Assembly (NCBI GenBank): GCA_963573385.1
Contig: CAUYLG010059075.1
Coordinates: forward strand, 36,996 to 100,995
Origin: Cacajao melanocephalus
Lineage: Eukaryota > Chordata > Mammalia > Primates > Pitheciidae
DNA length: 64,000 nucleotides
Direction of reading: 5' to 3'
The first letter of the stretch is position 1. The number at the start of each line of letters is the position of its first letter. Below are positions 37,155-53,371 of the stretch, piece by piece. Made by a program: the position numbers and the translations under genes. The notes beneath the pieces are model-generated. The model was not told where the DNA came from and made no database searches. It was given only the letters and a program-made list of their open reading frames with translations.

Positions 37155-37343
37155 AAATGGGTTTGAACAAATGTATAATAGCATGTGTCCACCTTTATAG
37201 TGTTATATAGAGTATTTTCACTGCCTTAAAAATCCTCTGTGCTCCACTTATTCATCCCTTCCTCCCTACCAACTCCCAGGAAACAATGATTTTTTCTTTT
37301 TTCTTTACTGTCCCCAAAGTTTTTCTTTTTCCAGAATGTCATA

Positions 37344-38681
<1,338 letters not shown>

Positions 38682-39039
38682 TAGGTGGAATGATACCGTA
38701 TGTAGCCTTTTCAGCTTGACTTCTTTCACTTAGTAATATGAATTTAAGGTTCTACCTTGTCATTTAATGGCTTAACACCTCATTTATTTATAGTGCTGAA
38801 TAACATCTGCACTAACCACAGTTCATTTATCTGTTCACCTCTGAAGGACATCTTGGCCGTTTCCAAGTTTCGGCAATGATAGCTAAATATCCTGTAAAGA
38901 TTTTTGTCTGGATGTTTTGTGCACATTTTTGTGTGGATATAATTTTTCAACTCTTTTGGCCTGTAGCAGTTTGTCCACCCTGACCTAGACTTTTGCCATA
39001 TTCATGGTTCCTTGTTCTCTCTCACAACGATTTTCTTCT

Positions 39040-39475
39040 CCCGTTGACTTTTCTCATTTCACACCCCCTCCATTTGCACTCTGTTCACCAAGTCATCATG
39101 TATCTGTCACTTAAATATCTCTCCTGACTGCTACTCCAATTCCCACTACCATTGTTTCTATAACCCTTTACGCTTGTCAAGAATCGCTTCTTTGGCTCCA
39201 CACTGGGTGAATATGGACTCACCCTGTAAGACTCCATTGCGGGCTCACCTCCTCTGGGAGGACTTTCTCCCCCCCGCAGCACTTGGCCTCTCCCGCTGTG
39301 TTCTGCAGCTGTGCACCTCCTTCCCTGTCCTGTTCCTATTCATGAGGGCCTCGTGATTTTCCTCCCCAGACTGTGAGGTCTTTGAGCTTTGCTTTACTCA
39401 TTTTTGTGTCTTCAATAGAGTGTCTGACTCACAAAAGAAGTGCGGTAAATGTCTTTTAAGAAGAATGGAAGAATA
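39040..39475 (+). repeat. Probable L2 3' end
   Basis: 'cagactgtgaggtctttgag', 'ttactcatttttgtgtcttc', 'gagtgtctgactcacaaaag' and 'ggtaaatgtcttttaagaag' parallel the L2 3' end, which normally ends in a short 'aatgaatgaatg' repeat (here 'aagaatggaagaat'). The 5' limit is uncertain. Confidence 0.6.
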
Positions 39476-40326
39476 CAAGGAGCGTCTTTTTTCTTCATGC
39501 GTGTTACACTTTTTCAATTATTATGATGAAAGGATAAAGGGTAGGAGAATTGTGACAGAATGGGAGCCAAGCAAATTAATTGTCTGAAAAAAGGGCGTTA
39601 AATTTCATTTTGATGACAACAGCCATGGTCTATCATTCTAAGTTGATTTCTACCCTTGGCTCTACATCTAACACAAAGGGGAGGCTACGTGCTTCTCAAA
39701 TGTAATATGGCATTATCACTTATTATCAAGCATGTGGAAAGCGGGGAGAAAAAATAAGGAGAATAATTTAAATTTTGTTAGACATGAAAAAAATATACTC
39801 CAAATGAGACTCAATAGAGTCCTGTCTTCTGAGTTTCAAGAACACACTTACACATCAGCCATTTAGTTACTTATTTAACAAGTACTATTAAACATTTATT
39901 ATGTGCTCAAAACTGCCTGAAGGGTTTAGCACTGAAGGGGGCTGGGCAAGGTTCTTCCTTTACCTGCTTCACAGAATTCAAAATATCAGTCTATTTTTGT
40001 CTTGTAATTTGCAGGAGCCATCAAAGACAAATGAATACGCCTGAAGTATGCTCCAAATATCAAAACAACCTCATAGATGGCCCCTGTTATGTCTCTTTCC
40101 TGATGACAATGGCTTCCTTGTGGCATGAGTCTTTAAAAAGTAGGAGCAAAATTTTAGAGTCTTTGTAGAAAGAAATGGACAGAAAAAAAAAGATTTCAGA
40201 GAGAAATTTTACTTAGAAGAGTATGCTTTTATCATTGGAAAATTAACTACATAGCAGCTCTCTCCTCTACATTATGTGAAATGGATAGTAAAAATAACCT
40301 ATGGCTGCTCATTTAAAAAAAAAAGG
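39476..40326. other. Mostly unassigned DNA
   Basis: Nothing certain except the possible repeat at 39866-39965. Confidence 0.45.
39866..39965 (+). repeat. Possible ancient interspersed repeat
   Basis: 'ttaacaagtactattaaaca', 'tttattatgtgctcaaaact' and 'tttagcactgaa' in order resemble the same old family as 8572-8700. Family not assigned. Confidence 0.35.
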
Positions 40327-40740
40327 AGACCAGGCCTGGTGGCTTGTGCCTATAAACCAGCAACTTGGGATGCCAATGCGGGAAAATCACTGGAAGCCAG
40401 GAGTTCAAGACCAGCCAGGGCACACAGTGAGACCCCATCTTCAAAAAAATGTTATTTTATTTTTTTGTTTTTGAGACAGTCTCACTCTGTCGCCCAGGCT
40501 GGAGTGCAGTGGCGCAATGTCTGCTCACTGCAACCTCCACCTCCCAGTTTCAAACAATTCTCCTTCCTAAGCCTTTTTTTAAAATTAGCTAGGTGTGGTG
40601 GCAGCCACTTGTAGTCCTAGCTACTTGGGAGGCTAAGGTGAGAGGACTGGTTGAGCCCAGGAGGTCAAGGCTGCAGTGAACTATGCTCATGCTACTGCAC
40701 TCCAGTCTGGGCAGCAGAAGGATACCCTGAATTAAAAATA
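40327..40740 (+). repeat. Alu, sense, split at its linker
   Basis: The left monomer (40327-40446) ends 'gtgagaccccatcttcaaaa'; the right monomer resumes at 40575 with 'ttaaaattagctaggtgtgg' and runs to about 40740. The 120-bp antisense Alu fragment between them sits at the A-rich linker. Confidence 0.88.
40453..40574 (-). repeat. Truncated Alu inserted in another Alu
   Basis: Poly-T start, then 'gagacagtctcactctgtcg' and on to 'ctccttcctaagcc'. Only part of one monomer is present. Confidence 0.88.
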
Positions 40741-43212
40741 CAATGCCTTAGAATCAGTTTGAATGAAAACAGAATCCACTTCTGTATAATATGTTTTGGC
40801 TATTTTGCCTTAATGAAATTGCTAATTTTTTAATCATTCACCTTTTGGACTAGTTTAGAAAACCAACAGACCCAAGATAAGCAGGCCTTGGGACTATGCT
40901 CATATATTACTTTCCTACTAAGAAACTACTAGAGTTACAGGTGAGGTTACCTAGGAAGCTAATGTGAGGCAGTGATGGGCGCTTCCAGTAGGAAGTGCTC
41001 TCAGAATCAGAATAGATCTCAAGGAAAGAAATCAGGATTGGACTTAGAGAATCACAGTAGATGCATAGCCAATCCTACACGGAGCTCTAGAGATAAAAGA
41101 ATTTTTCAACGTTACCCTGAATTTGATCAGGAGGGCTGGGTCTTTCTACTCCTTCCCTGTACCCACTGACCAATCATGGGCTGATGGCAGCTTTGAGAAG
41201 GGAGTGTAACCTTGGGCAAGGCAGCTGCCTTAGGCTGAGGGTAGTCATCTGGTATGGAGATCCTGTGACCTGACAGCTGTCAACAATCTAGAAGCTGGGG
41301 AAAGAGTACTCCAGTCTTGAAAGAGGGAGGTATGGGTGGGGCAACTCTGTGTTCACTGCAGCGGCTAAAGGAGGAAATGACCGAAGACACTCAGTGTACT
41401 GGGATTCATGCAACCTTGGAATTTTGTAGATAACATCATAGACATCAGGTTGAAAAATGAGGAACCTGAAGATTGTAATGCTAGACAATTTAATACACGG
41501 GTGGAATTGTGTTTTTGCATGTGTATCTGCACAACTGTCATGCAATATAGTCTTTCCCCAGCCAGCTGATTTCTTCATTCATTCATTCATTCATTCATTC
41601 ATCCATACTCACACTATTCTGTGATAATCTCTGAGAACAGATTTTGGGAAATTCCTATTGAGAGAGCTGTAAAAGTTGGTATTTTTAGATCATTTTAAAT
41701 GCTATTCAAAAGATTTCAGATTATATATAGTTAATCTCTTGCTAAAAAGCTGATGGAAGTGTTTACTGCATAAAATGATAGAACCTCAGGTTTGAAAGAG
41801 ACTTTTAAGCTACTGAATCTTTAAGGCTAAACTGCAAAGCAGATTTTTTTGGATTCGTGAAAACAGAAAATTCTGTCCTCTGAACATACAAGGGCTGTGC
41901 CTCCTTTTCCTGTTTTGTTCTCTGGCAGAAAGGGAGACAAGCCTGTGGGGAATCCTTCAGCAGTGAACAGAGCAGTGGGAGGACTAACAGCCCTGCCCAC
42001 CACGCTCCTGGGTGAGAACGGATAAAAGCAAAAATAGGACCTTCACAGAAACACAAACACATGCACACACACACAAATTCATGAACACACAGTTTTTGAT
42101 CACAAGCTGCAAATTAACAGCCCTGTAATCAACATCAACATAGCCTACATTGATTAAAACTCAAGAGTGTGTCCTGTTAACAACTGAGGAGAGTGGCAAT
42201 TATACTGAGTGCCTTTCTTGGTGTACTTTTCAAGTGTGAGCTGCTTCATTAAGTAACTGGTATAAAAGGTTGCAGTGTCTCAAGAGTATTAATCTGTTCC
42301 TGCCCCGTATTTTGTTTTTCAGTTTTCAGAGTGTTCACTCAATTCCCTCCTGTTCATTATCAGCAATCCACCCATTCATCCTGAATTAATAAATAGCTTG
42401 TGTGGTTTTGGGCATCTGTTTTTAGGCTGCCTTTGTTTCTATTCTAATTTCACTGTATGTCTCTACTGGGAAATGCTACTATATAGTTTGGTGGGGTTTT
42501 ATTTATTGTCGTCATTATTTTATTGATTGAAATCCATGCCAAGAATTCCCAATTTATAGTTTTTCCTAGTTTGTGTCCTCAGGCAGAGAAATTATTTTTC
42601 AAGTCACCGTTGAATCCAGAGGCACATTCAGCCACATACAAGCTTTGGCTGGAACCGTCTCTCTCTAGGAACAGTCAGACCCTGACATGGAGCCTACACC
42701 CGCCTCCCGGCTCTGCCACTGCCCTCCTGATAAGTTCCCTTTGCAGAGACTTCTGTGTCCTTTCATATCAGCAGACAATCCTAATCCACTAGTCTCTAAT
42801 AATGTTGCAACTGAAAAGCAAGAGGGCCAGAGGCCTGATCCTGTTTCTAGAAGACTCCTCAGCTCTCTCATGAAAAGTCTGCATGCCTCAGGGTGCAGTG
42901 AGAAGCTGCTTTCGTTACCATTGAATGTACTGTTTTGCCCTTTCCATGGAATAATACAGTCCTACCCGTTAAACATGTATATGAAGAAGGGGAGTTTTTC
43001 AAATGAGTGCTCTAAGGTGACTTGCTTTCATCCACTCACAGGAAGAAGCAGTTATACCTCTTAAAGGACAAAAAAAGTTCTCATCAGTTACCTTGAAACA
43101 ATGTTTTCCTATTTAAACTAGTTATTTTAACAATCTTTAGTTTTTTATCAGCTCACCTATATTACCATACATTAGGTATGCAAAGCATAGCCTTGAAAAC
43201 CTTTAAGTATTA
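40741..43212. other. Repeat-poor, unassigned DNA
   Basis: This 2.5-kb section is one of the least repetitive in the window and is moderately AT-rich. Open frames at 41288-41578 (-), 41805-42074 (-), 42523-42792 (+) and 42687-43064 (+) have no recognised domain. The two at 42.5-43.1 kb overlap each other in different frames, so they are probably chance. A short AC-rich tract lies at about 42060-42098. Confidence 0.5.
41574..41601 (+). repeat. (TTCA)7 microsatellite
   Basis: Seven uninterrupted TTCA units. Confidence 0.95.
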
Positions 43213-43804
43213 ACATGGTGACAGATACCACCACATTTTAAACATTGTTACTTTATTCAAAAAGGCATAATTTGAATATATAATTATGTATTAGTTTGTA
43301 TTGGCATATATCAAATTACTATAAACTTGGTGGTGTAAAACCACACCCAGTTATTACCTCATGATTCTGTAAGTCACGTTCTGGGTGAGCTCTCCTGGTT
43401 ATAGTTTCACAGCTCCCAAATCAAAGCACATCTGGTCTTGTCTGGCTTCTTGAGGTTCTGAGGAACAATCTCCTTTCAAGCTCATTGACCTTGTTGGCAG
43501 AATTCATTTGTAAGGCTGAGGCTCGAGGCGGTTTTCAGGTTGTATTCATGCACCTCCACCTCAGATTCTTGCCTCCATATTCAAACAGGCAAGAGTGTAA
43601 GTCCTTGTCACACTTGGAATCTCTCTGACTACCTCGTCTGCCACAATGCTAGAACACTGTCTGCTTTTAAAGCGTTCATTTGACCAGGTGAGACCTACCA
43701 GAATAACTTTCCTTTTGTCAAATGTAACAAATCATGGGAGTGATACTCATACTTGAAGGGGAATTGTCACTGGAAATCATTTTAGAATTCTGCCTACCAC
43801 AATG
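43213..43804 (-). repeat. MLT1-type MaLR LTR, antisense
   Basis: 'ccatattcaaacaggcaaga', 'tggaatctctctgactacct', 'cttttgtcaaatgtaacaaa' and the end 'ttctgcctaccacaatg' match the reverse complement of the MLT1C-like group. The left part begins 'gtattagtttgtattggca'. Solo LTR. Confidence 0.8.
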
Positions 43805-43946
43805 TATAAATGTTTAAAATGCCATTTACTGATACTTCTCCAAATTCTTGGTCTTGGAATTCTAATTGTTTTAATTCATTTTTTTCCTTTAAGTAAATTC
43901 TTACCATTAACTCCTCTTCACTGACAAACTTTCTGGAGTCAAGTAG

Positions 43947-44287
<341 letters not shown>

Positions 44288-44364
44288 TGACTTCTATATC
44301 TTCTCCATTGTTATAAAGCCAGTATAGACTTAGAAGAAACCATGGTGACATGGTACTAATATTA

Positions 44365-44668
<304 letters not shown>

Positions 44669-45168
44669 TGAAGTTCTGTATTTTTAAATTTCCTCTGCTT
44701 CTTGTGTATATAGTGAGAAAATCATCAAATTTCTTCCATTTTGTTTCCCCCCATGGGATAACCATTTGACTTAACAATATTTACATAATAGTCTACTTTT
44801 TCCTCATGGACCTGCAATTCCTGCTCTGTCATACACTAAATTTCTATATATTTATGAATCCGTTTGCAAGATCTTCATTCTTTTTCATTCATCTATTTAT
44901 TTACATGGCATCAATACTACCCATTCTGAATTATTGGAGGTTTACAAGAAATATTGATATCTGAAAATGTAACTTCTTCCCACTGGACTTCTTTTTATTC
45001 TTCTAGAATGTTTAAGCTATGTTTGGCCATTTGCACTTTCATATAAGTTTTAGAATCAAATTACAAGTTTCACAAAAATCTTTTGCAGTTGTATTGATTC
45101 TTTATATTAATCAGGGAGAATTGAAACCTTTCTAGTACTGAGTCTTCTCAGTTATGAACACAATGTAT

Positions 45169-45693
45169 TGTAAACCAAAAAGTATCTGAGGCAGATCTCA
45201 ATCAATCTAGAAAGTTTATTTTACCAAGGTTAAGGATGTGCACATGAAATAACCTCAGGAGATCCTGACGAGTTGTGCCCAAGGTGGTTAGGGTACAGCT
45301 TGCTGTTATACATTTTAGGGAGACATGAGACATCAATAAATATGGAAACCTGTGGAAAAGATGTACATTCGTTCAGTCCCATAAGGTGGGACGACTTGAG
45401 GTGGGAGCTTCCAGGTGATAAACAGATAAGAGACAAAAGATTGCATTCTTTGAGTCCTTGATCAGCCTTTTATTGAATACACAATTTACCTCTGTCTGTT
45501 CTTCATCCCTAAGGAGTTACCTTGTGGGCAAATTGTGAGAGAGGTATGTAGCTTCTTATGTTTGTCGCTATCTTATTTAGTAATAAAACAAGAGGCAGTT
45601 TTGTCTGACATAGTTCCTAGCTTGACCTTTCCCTTGGCTTAGTGATTTGTGGGGAGGGGAAAGGAGGGTTCCATGATTTATTTTCCTTCCACA
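45169..45693 (-). repeat. Class I ERV solo LTR, antisense
   Basis: It begins 'tgtaaaccaaaaagtatctg' and ends 'ttttccttccaca', so it has TG...CA ends. On the minus strand 'aaccttggtaaaataaac' holds the poly-A signal, and 'ctccctaaaatgtataacag' the TATA-like region. MER4-like in layout, but subfamily not assigned. No internal viral genes are seen. Confidence 0.7.
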
Positions 45694-46023
45694 TTATTTG
45701 CACATGGAATGTGATTTTCTTTCATGTCATTCAATTCTTTAAATATAATTTTATTCGTAATGGTGTCATATATTGTTTAAAATTATACTATCTTTTTTGT
45801 TATATAAATAGTATGCTTATTAAAAGTATTTTTTCTAATTATTCATGGCTGTGTAAAACGGTCAAATGTTATATACTGATTTGTAATCTGCAAATTTTCT
45901 AATTACCTTAGTAATTTTTACATTCCACTGTTAGATTCCTTTGAATTTTTAGATATACAATAATAAAATCATTATAGTTACAATTTTCCTTTCTTTCTCT
46001 CTTTCCTATTATTATATTGCATC

Positions 46024-46073
46024 TGTCTGTCTATCTATCATCTATCTATCTATCATCTATCTATCTATCTATC
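46024..46073 (+). repeat. (CTAT)n microsatellite
   Basis: Interrupted CTAT/CATC units within L1M sequence; likely polymorphic. Confidence 0.92.
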
Positions 46074-46258
46074 AGCTCTCTGTCATTGTATTGTTTAGGA
46101 ACTCCAATGCCTTGTCTAATAGATGTGATAATAGATGTTAGTAGGCTTGGGCTGCCATAACAAAATACCACAAACTGGATGGTCTAACCAACAGCAATTA
46201 ATTTTGTCACAATTCTAGAAACCAGAAGTTTGAGATCAAGGTGTACAAGGTTGGTGCC

Positions 46259-47084
46259 TGTGAAATTGTAAAATATATATTTAGTCTTCATCGTCCATTT
46301 CTCAACACACACTTCCAAAAATCCTTGGAAACTCCAGAGTGATAAGAATGTCATGCTAATCAGATGACAGGTGGCTGGGGATGCCTGGATAGTGAAGATA
46401 GAGGAGGTTGCCAGAAAGAACAAGGCAGGGTTAGAGAGCTGGAACTTTTAGCTTCACCCTCCAACCTCTGGGGAGAAGAGATAGGCTGAGGGTTAACCTA
46501 ATCACCAGTGGCCAGTGATGTAATCAATCACGTCTACGTAATGAAGCCTTCATAAAAACTCAAAAGGACCGTGTTTTGGGAGCTTCCTGACTACAGAACA
46601 CACGCGGGTTCTTGAAGGGTTGTGCAGCCAGTCAAGGCACAGACACTCCTCATCCCTTCTTTCAAACCTTGCCCTACACAAATTGTCCATCTGGCTATTT
46701 ATCTATATCCTTTGTAATATCCTTTTATAATAACTGGATAAACTCTGTGAACTGCTTTAGCAAATGAATCAAACCTGAGGAAAAAGTTGGGGGGGACCCT
46801 ATATAGACAGTTGGTCAAAATGTTCAGAGGCTTGAACTCATGACTGGCTTGGGGGCTGTCTTGTGGTCTGAGCCCTTAACCTGTGGGATTTGAAGCTATC
46901 TCCAGGTAGGTAGTATACAGATAATCAGCTGGTGTACACTTCAGAAATGGTTGCTGGTGGGGGAAATACTCACACATTTGGACGACAAGAGATAAAGCGT
47001 ATTGAGTAGTTGTGTAAGAGTAAAGAGTAGAGAACAGGAAAAAAGTATGATTTTATTTTCATATATACCTAATAGTATCTTCCG
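46259..47084 (+). repeat. ERV solo LTR, sense, subfamily unassigned
   Basis: It contains 'ggccagtgatgtaatcaatc', 'aatgaagccttcataaaaac' (TATA-like region), 'atatccttttataataactg' (poly-A region), 'gagcccttaacctgtgggat' and 'gatttgaagctatctccagg', an LTR order seen in many mammalian copies. It lies inside the MLT1 LTR. The right border is approximate. Confidence 0.65.
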
Positions 47085-47219
47085 GGGCTTTTCCCCTTGA
47101 CTTGTAGAAGGCTGTCTTCTGCTGTCAAAGACACTGATCTTATAAGATTAGGGTCCATCCTAATAACCTCATGTATTAGTTTGTTTTCACACTGCTGTAA
47201 AGAACTGCCCAAAACTAGG

Positions 47220-47254
<35 letters not shown>
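47220..47254 (+). repeat. (TATT)n at the L1 poly-T end
   Basis: A tetranucleotide run where the poly-A tail of the antisense L1 should be. It probably grew from that tail. Confidence 0.9.
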
Positions 47255-47255
<1 letters not shown>

Positions 47256-47849
47256 TTTACTGTAAGTTCTGGGGTACACGTGCAGATTGTGCAGGATTGT
47301 TACATAGGTATACACGTGCCATGGTGGTAGTTTTCTGCATCCATTGCCTCGTCATCTACATCAGGTATTTCTCCTAACGTTATGCCTCCCCAATCACCCC
47401 ACCTGCTGCTATCTCTCCCTAGATCTCCCACCCCCTAACAGACCCCAGTGTGTCATGTTCCCATGCCTGTGTCTTGTGTTCTCATTGTTCATCACCCATT
47501 TATGAGGGAGAACATGTGGTGTTTTGTTTTCTCTTCTTGTGTCAGTTTGCTGAGAATGATGGTTTCCAGCTTTATCCACATCCCGGCAAAGAACATGAAC
47601 TCATCCTTTTTTATGGCTGCATAGTATTCCATGGTGGATATGTGCCACATTTTCTTTATTCAGTCTATCATTGATGGACATTTGGGTTGGTTCCAAGTCT
47701 TTGCTATCATAAACAGTGCTGCAATGAACATACATGTGCATGTGTCTTTATAATAGAACGATTTATAATCCTTTGGGTATATACCCAGTGATGAGATTGC
47801 TGAGTCAAATTGTATTTCTATTTCTAGATCCTTGAGGAATGGCCACACT
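47228..47849 (-). mobile_element. L1P 3' fragment, antisense, 5' truncated
   Basis: 'taagttctggggtacacgtg', 'ctgatatgtgccacatt'-like sequence, 'tggctgcatagtattccatg', 'gatggacatttgggttggtt' and 'gggtatatacccagtgatga' are reverse-complement L1P 3' end and ORF2 tail. Flanking sequences 47211-47227 and 47850-47866 match at 13 of 17 positions and are copies of the LTR 'gggtaatttat' site. Confidence 0.92.
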
Positions 47850-48482
47850 AAGACAGGGTAATTTATAAAGGAAAGAGGTTTAAGTGATTTGCAGTTCCGC
47901 ATGGCTGGGGAGGCCTCAAGAAACTCACTAACATGTCGGAAGGTGAAGGGGAAGCAAGGCACCTTCTTCACAAGGTGGCAGGAAGGAGAGTGAGTACAGG
48001 AGGAGCTAACATACATTTATAAAGCTGTCAGCTCTCATGAGAACTCACTCACTGTCATGAGAACAGCATGGAAAAAACCTCCCCCCATGATACAATCATC
48101 TCCACCTCGTCTCTCCCTTGACGTGTGGGGATTATGGGGATTATAATTCAATATGAGATTTGGGTGGGGACACAATGCCTAACCATATAACCTCATTTTA
48201 ACTTAATTACTACTTTAAATAACCTATCTTTAAATACCTTCCAAGGTGAGAAGATTAGAACTTCAACATGGATTTTATGAGAACACAACTCAACCCATAA
48301 CAGCAAATATTCTTGTCTTCTTCCTGATTTTAAAACAACCGTTTTAACATTTCCCAATTGTATAGAAGATGTAGATTTTAGTTAGATAGTGTTGGGGTGC
48401 AGAAAATGATTCTCTAAAAATATGGTGTTGGCATGCTGAGAGTTTTGAAAATTGAAAGACCTCAGAAATAAGCCTCAGAACC

Positions 48483-48614
48483 AGCTGGGTGCAGTGGCTC
48501 ATTCATGTAATCCCAATGCTTTGGGAGGCCAGGGCAAGATCACTTGAGGTCAGGAGCTCGAGACCAGACTGGCCAATATGGTGAAACCCCATTTATATTA
48601 AAAATACAAAAATT
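48483..48614 (+). repeat. Alu left monomer, sense (truncated)
   Basis: From 'ccagctgggtgcagtggctc' to 'aaaaatacaaaaatt', then Alu homology stops. The next 90 bp ('gcaagatggagtcaactatg') look like part of an unassigned LTR. Confidence 0.88.
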
Positions 48615-48713
48615 CTCATGCCCAGGAATGACTAAGAATACCTTAGAGGTCAGAAGCAAGATGGAGTCAACTATGTCAGATTTCTCTTACTGCCATACTT
48701 TTGCAAAGGTGTT

Positions 48714-49925
<1,212 letters not shown>

Positions 49926-50479
49926 CTGTTTATTTCACTTTCCTCAATGCATAGTCATCCTGGAAAACGGTGACAGATTCTTTTAACGAAGGCTAGGAAA
50001 CAGATTGACAGTATTCGTTTTCAGCTGTCAAAGAGGGTCTTTCCTCAAAGCAAACTGTTTGGATCGCTCTGGTTGGGTCTGTCACTGATTAATGTCCTGG
50101 ATTTTGCTTGTGGATTTTGACATAATTCAAATCAGGCTTGGATTTACCAGGTAGCTTTTCTTCTATGCAAGTCAAGCAACCCTTCAACAAGCAGCCATCT
50201 ATTTCTGTTTTAGAGACACTACAATCTATTAGCTAATGTCAAAGATTCAGTAAATTTAGAGAGCCCACCTTGGGGAAGCAGTTAGCCCTGTCATTTCTGG
50301 CCTACTAAGAATGGCCAACACAGCTATTTAAAAATGCTGGTGCTTTCCTCTCAAATGTATTTCTCACAGTCTTGGAGATAGTTGTGTCTTCTTAATCCTC
50401 TCAGGAAAATGAGTGAACTAATTATACATTATCAATCTACTCCAGCATTCCAATCTTCTTAAGTCTTTAAAACCTTCCC
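49926..50479. other. Unassigned, repeat-free DNA
   Basis: No repeat or coding region recognised. Base composition is balanced, with sequence such as 'gtttggatcgctctggttgg'. Confidence 0.5.
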
Positions 50480-51879
<1,400 letters not shown>

Positions 51880-52636
51880 TTTACATTGTATCAAGAGAGT
51901 TCTGGCATTTTAACTTTATTTAGTATACACTGTCAAAGATAAACAGCTCCATACTGGTGAAAGTAATAAGAACATCTTTCAATAGGTAATATACTATTGC
52001 AATAGGGAAAAAAATATCCAGCGTCAATGGAATGTAACTTCAATTTGTACGGAGGTGACTGTGTGTTTTAAAGAGAGAATGAGCAAATGGGAGAGTGAGC
52101 AGAGGCTCAGTAGATTGAGAGAAGTGAAAAATTACAAAAAGCGGGAATGGGCAGTTGGTCCCCATGAAACTTATCTGGGTTTGACAACTGGCCTGATTGA
52201 AGTTTTCCTATCTTCCAAAAAGACTGAGAGACAGGATCCCAATCTTCAGGTGTTGGTTGGAAAACACAGTACATTATTTTGGCATCCTTGTATTTTCACA
52301 TGTGGGTACTTTGGGTGGGACTAGAGTCATTCTAGGGAGGTGGCCTTGAGGGATTAGAAAATATATTAGTGATTTACTCAAGTCTTTATAGGCCAAGGTT
52401 GAGATCTAGAGATCTAATTGGGAAGAGGGCTCAGAGGACTTGGCTAGAGTTTGGTCAAGGAGAGAATTTTTGTCAAGGCTGCCACTGGCTCCAAGTCTCT
52501 GTCAACTGACCCAGTAAAATGTTAGAGCCACTTCCAGACACCTGTGGACCTGGTTGTTCTGGAATCTCTCCTTAGTGAGCCCATATTAGTAATCTGAGCG
52601 TGGTCCAACGTTGCATTTTTCCTCCTAGACCAACAT
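51880..52636. other. Unassigned non-coding DNA
   Basis: An 89-residue frame (52055-52324 +) has no recognised family. The section next to the LTR on the right could be ERV internal sequence, but I cannot confirm this. Confidence 0.4.
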
Positions 52637-52727
52637 TGTTACCACACTGAACTGGGGTCTGCCTGCCTGGCATAGCAAGCCAAACACCGACATCAGGATT
52701 GCAGTGAGAAAAAGTGAGGCAAAACTT

Positions 52728-53277
52728 TTCCCTCATTCTGTCGGGAAGACATTTCTCTCATGTCTTTTACTCTGCTGATTCTTTTGCTGTGAAGAAGCTC
52801 TTTAGTTTAATTAGGTCCCATCTGTCCATTTTTCTTCTGTTGCAGTTGCTTTTGGTGGCTTTGTCATGAAATCTTTTTCCCTTCCTGTGTCTAGAATGGT
52901 ATTGCCTAGGTTGTCTTCCAGGGTTTTTATAGCTTGAGGTTTTACACTTAAGTCTTTAATCTATCTTGAGTTGATTTTTGTATATGATGTAAAGAATGGG
53001 GTCCAATTTCCATTGTTTGCATATGGCTGGCCAGTTATACCAGCATGTTCTCCCGTATAAGTGCGAGCTAAATGATGAGAACACATGGATACAGAAAGGG
53101 GAACAGAAGACACTAGGGCCTACCAGAGGGTGGAGGGTAAGAGGAGGGAGAGGATCAGGAATAATAATTAATGGGTACTAGGTTTAATACCTAGGTGATA
53201 AAATAATCTGTACAACAAACCCCCATGACACAAGTTTACCTATATAACAAACCTGCTCTGAACTTAAAAGGTTAAAA
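52728..53277 (+). mobile_element. 5'-inverted, 5'-truncated L1 (twin priming)
   Basis: The left part 52728-53049 is L1 in reverse complement ('gaagctctttagtttaatta', 'cctaggttgtcttccagggt'); the right part 53050-53277 is the L1 3' end in sense ('agctaaatgatgagaacaca', 'taatgggtactaggtttaat'), ending in a short A tail. Flanks 52709-52727 and 53278-53296 are 19-bp copies of the LTR site with 16 matches. The inversion and the duplication together show a single insertion. Confidence 0.9.
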
Positions 53278-53371
53278 AAAAAGTGAGACATTACTTACAG
53301 GGTACTAAGCAAGGAAAATTGGGCAGTTAATGCTTAAGACTCAAACTCCCTGATGGCTTACAGGGAGGAGT
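53061..53371 (+). repeat. Duplicated segment, source copy (L1 3' end + LTR)
   Basis: It covers the end of the inverted L1 and about 90 bp of the LTR beyond it. It matches 55992-56308 in the same orientation at roughly 90% by eye, across the L1-LTR junction. A 9-nt deletion near 53255 is present only in this copy. Confidence 0.88.

Larger units (their letters stand above)
47172..48190 (-). repeat. MST/THE1-type MaLR LTR, antisense, holding an L1
   Basis: Starts 'tgtattagtttgttttcaca' and ends 'caatgcctaaccatataa'. The flanking 5-bp duplication 'cctca' is perfect (47167-47171 and 48191-48195). An L1P fragment interrupts it at 47228-47849. Confidence 0.92.
46136..48302 (-). repeat. MLT1-type MaLR LTR, antisense, split twice
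   Basis: Pieces at 46136-46258, ~47085-47171 and 48191-48302 form one LTR: 'tgttagtaggcttgggctgc', 'accacaaactggatggtc', then 'ccttgacttgtagaaggctg' and 'gtccatcctaataacctcat', then 'aacttcaacatggattttat' and the end 'actcaacccataaca'. Confidence 0.82.
44690..48380 (-). mobile_element. L1M ORF2, antisense, host of a four-level nest
   Basis: Pieces at 44690-45168, 45694-46135 and 48303-48380 line up as the reverse complement of one L1M ORF2: 'tttcacaaaaatcttttgca', 'ctagtactgagtcttctcag', then 'gtaatggtgtcatatattgt' and 'gtaatctgcaaattttctaa', then 'cttgtcttcttcctgatttt'. LTRs and a microsatellite fill the gaps. Coding frame destroyed. Confidence 0.78.

Noticed and set aside
39180..39350. Possible CpG island or promoter (locally GC-rich)
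   Set aside because: Few CpGs, short length, and the surrounding sequence fits an L2 relic.
42523..43064. Overlapping plus-strand frames of 89 and 125 residues
   Set aside because: They overlap each other in different frames, and neither shows a recognisable family. Kept as unassigned DNA.
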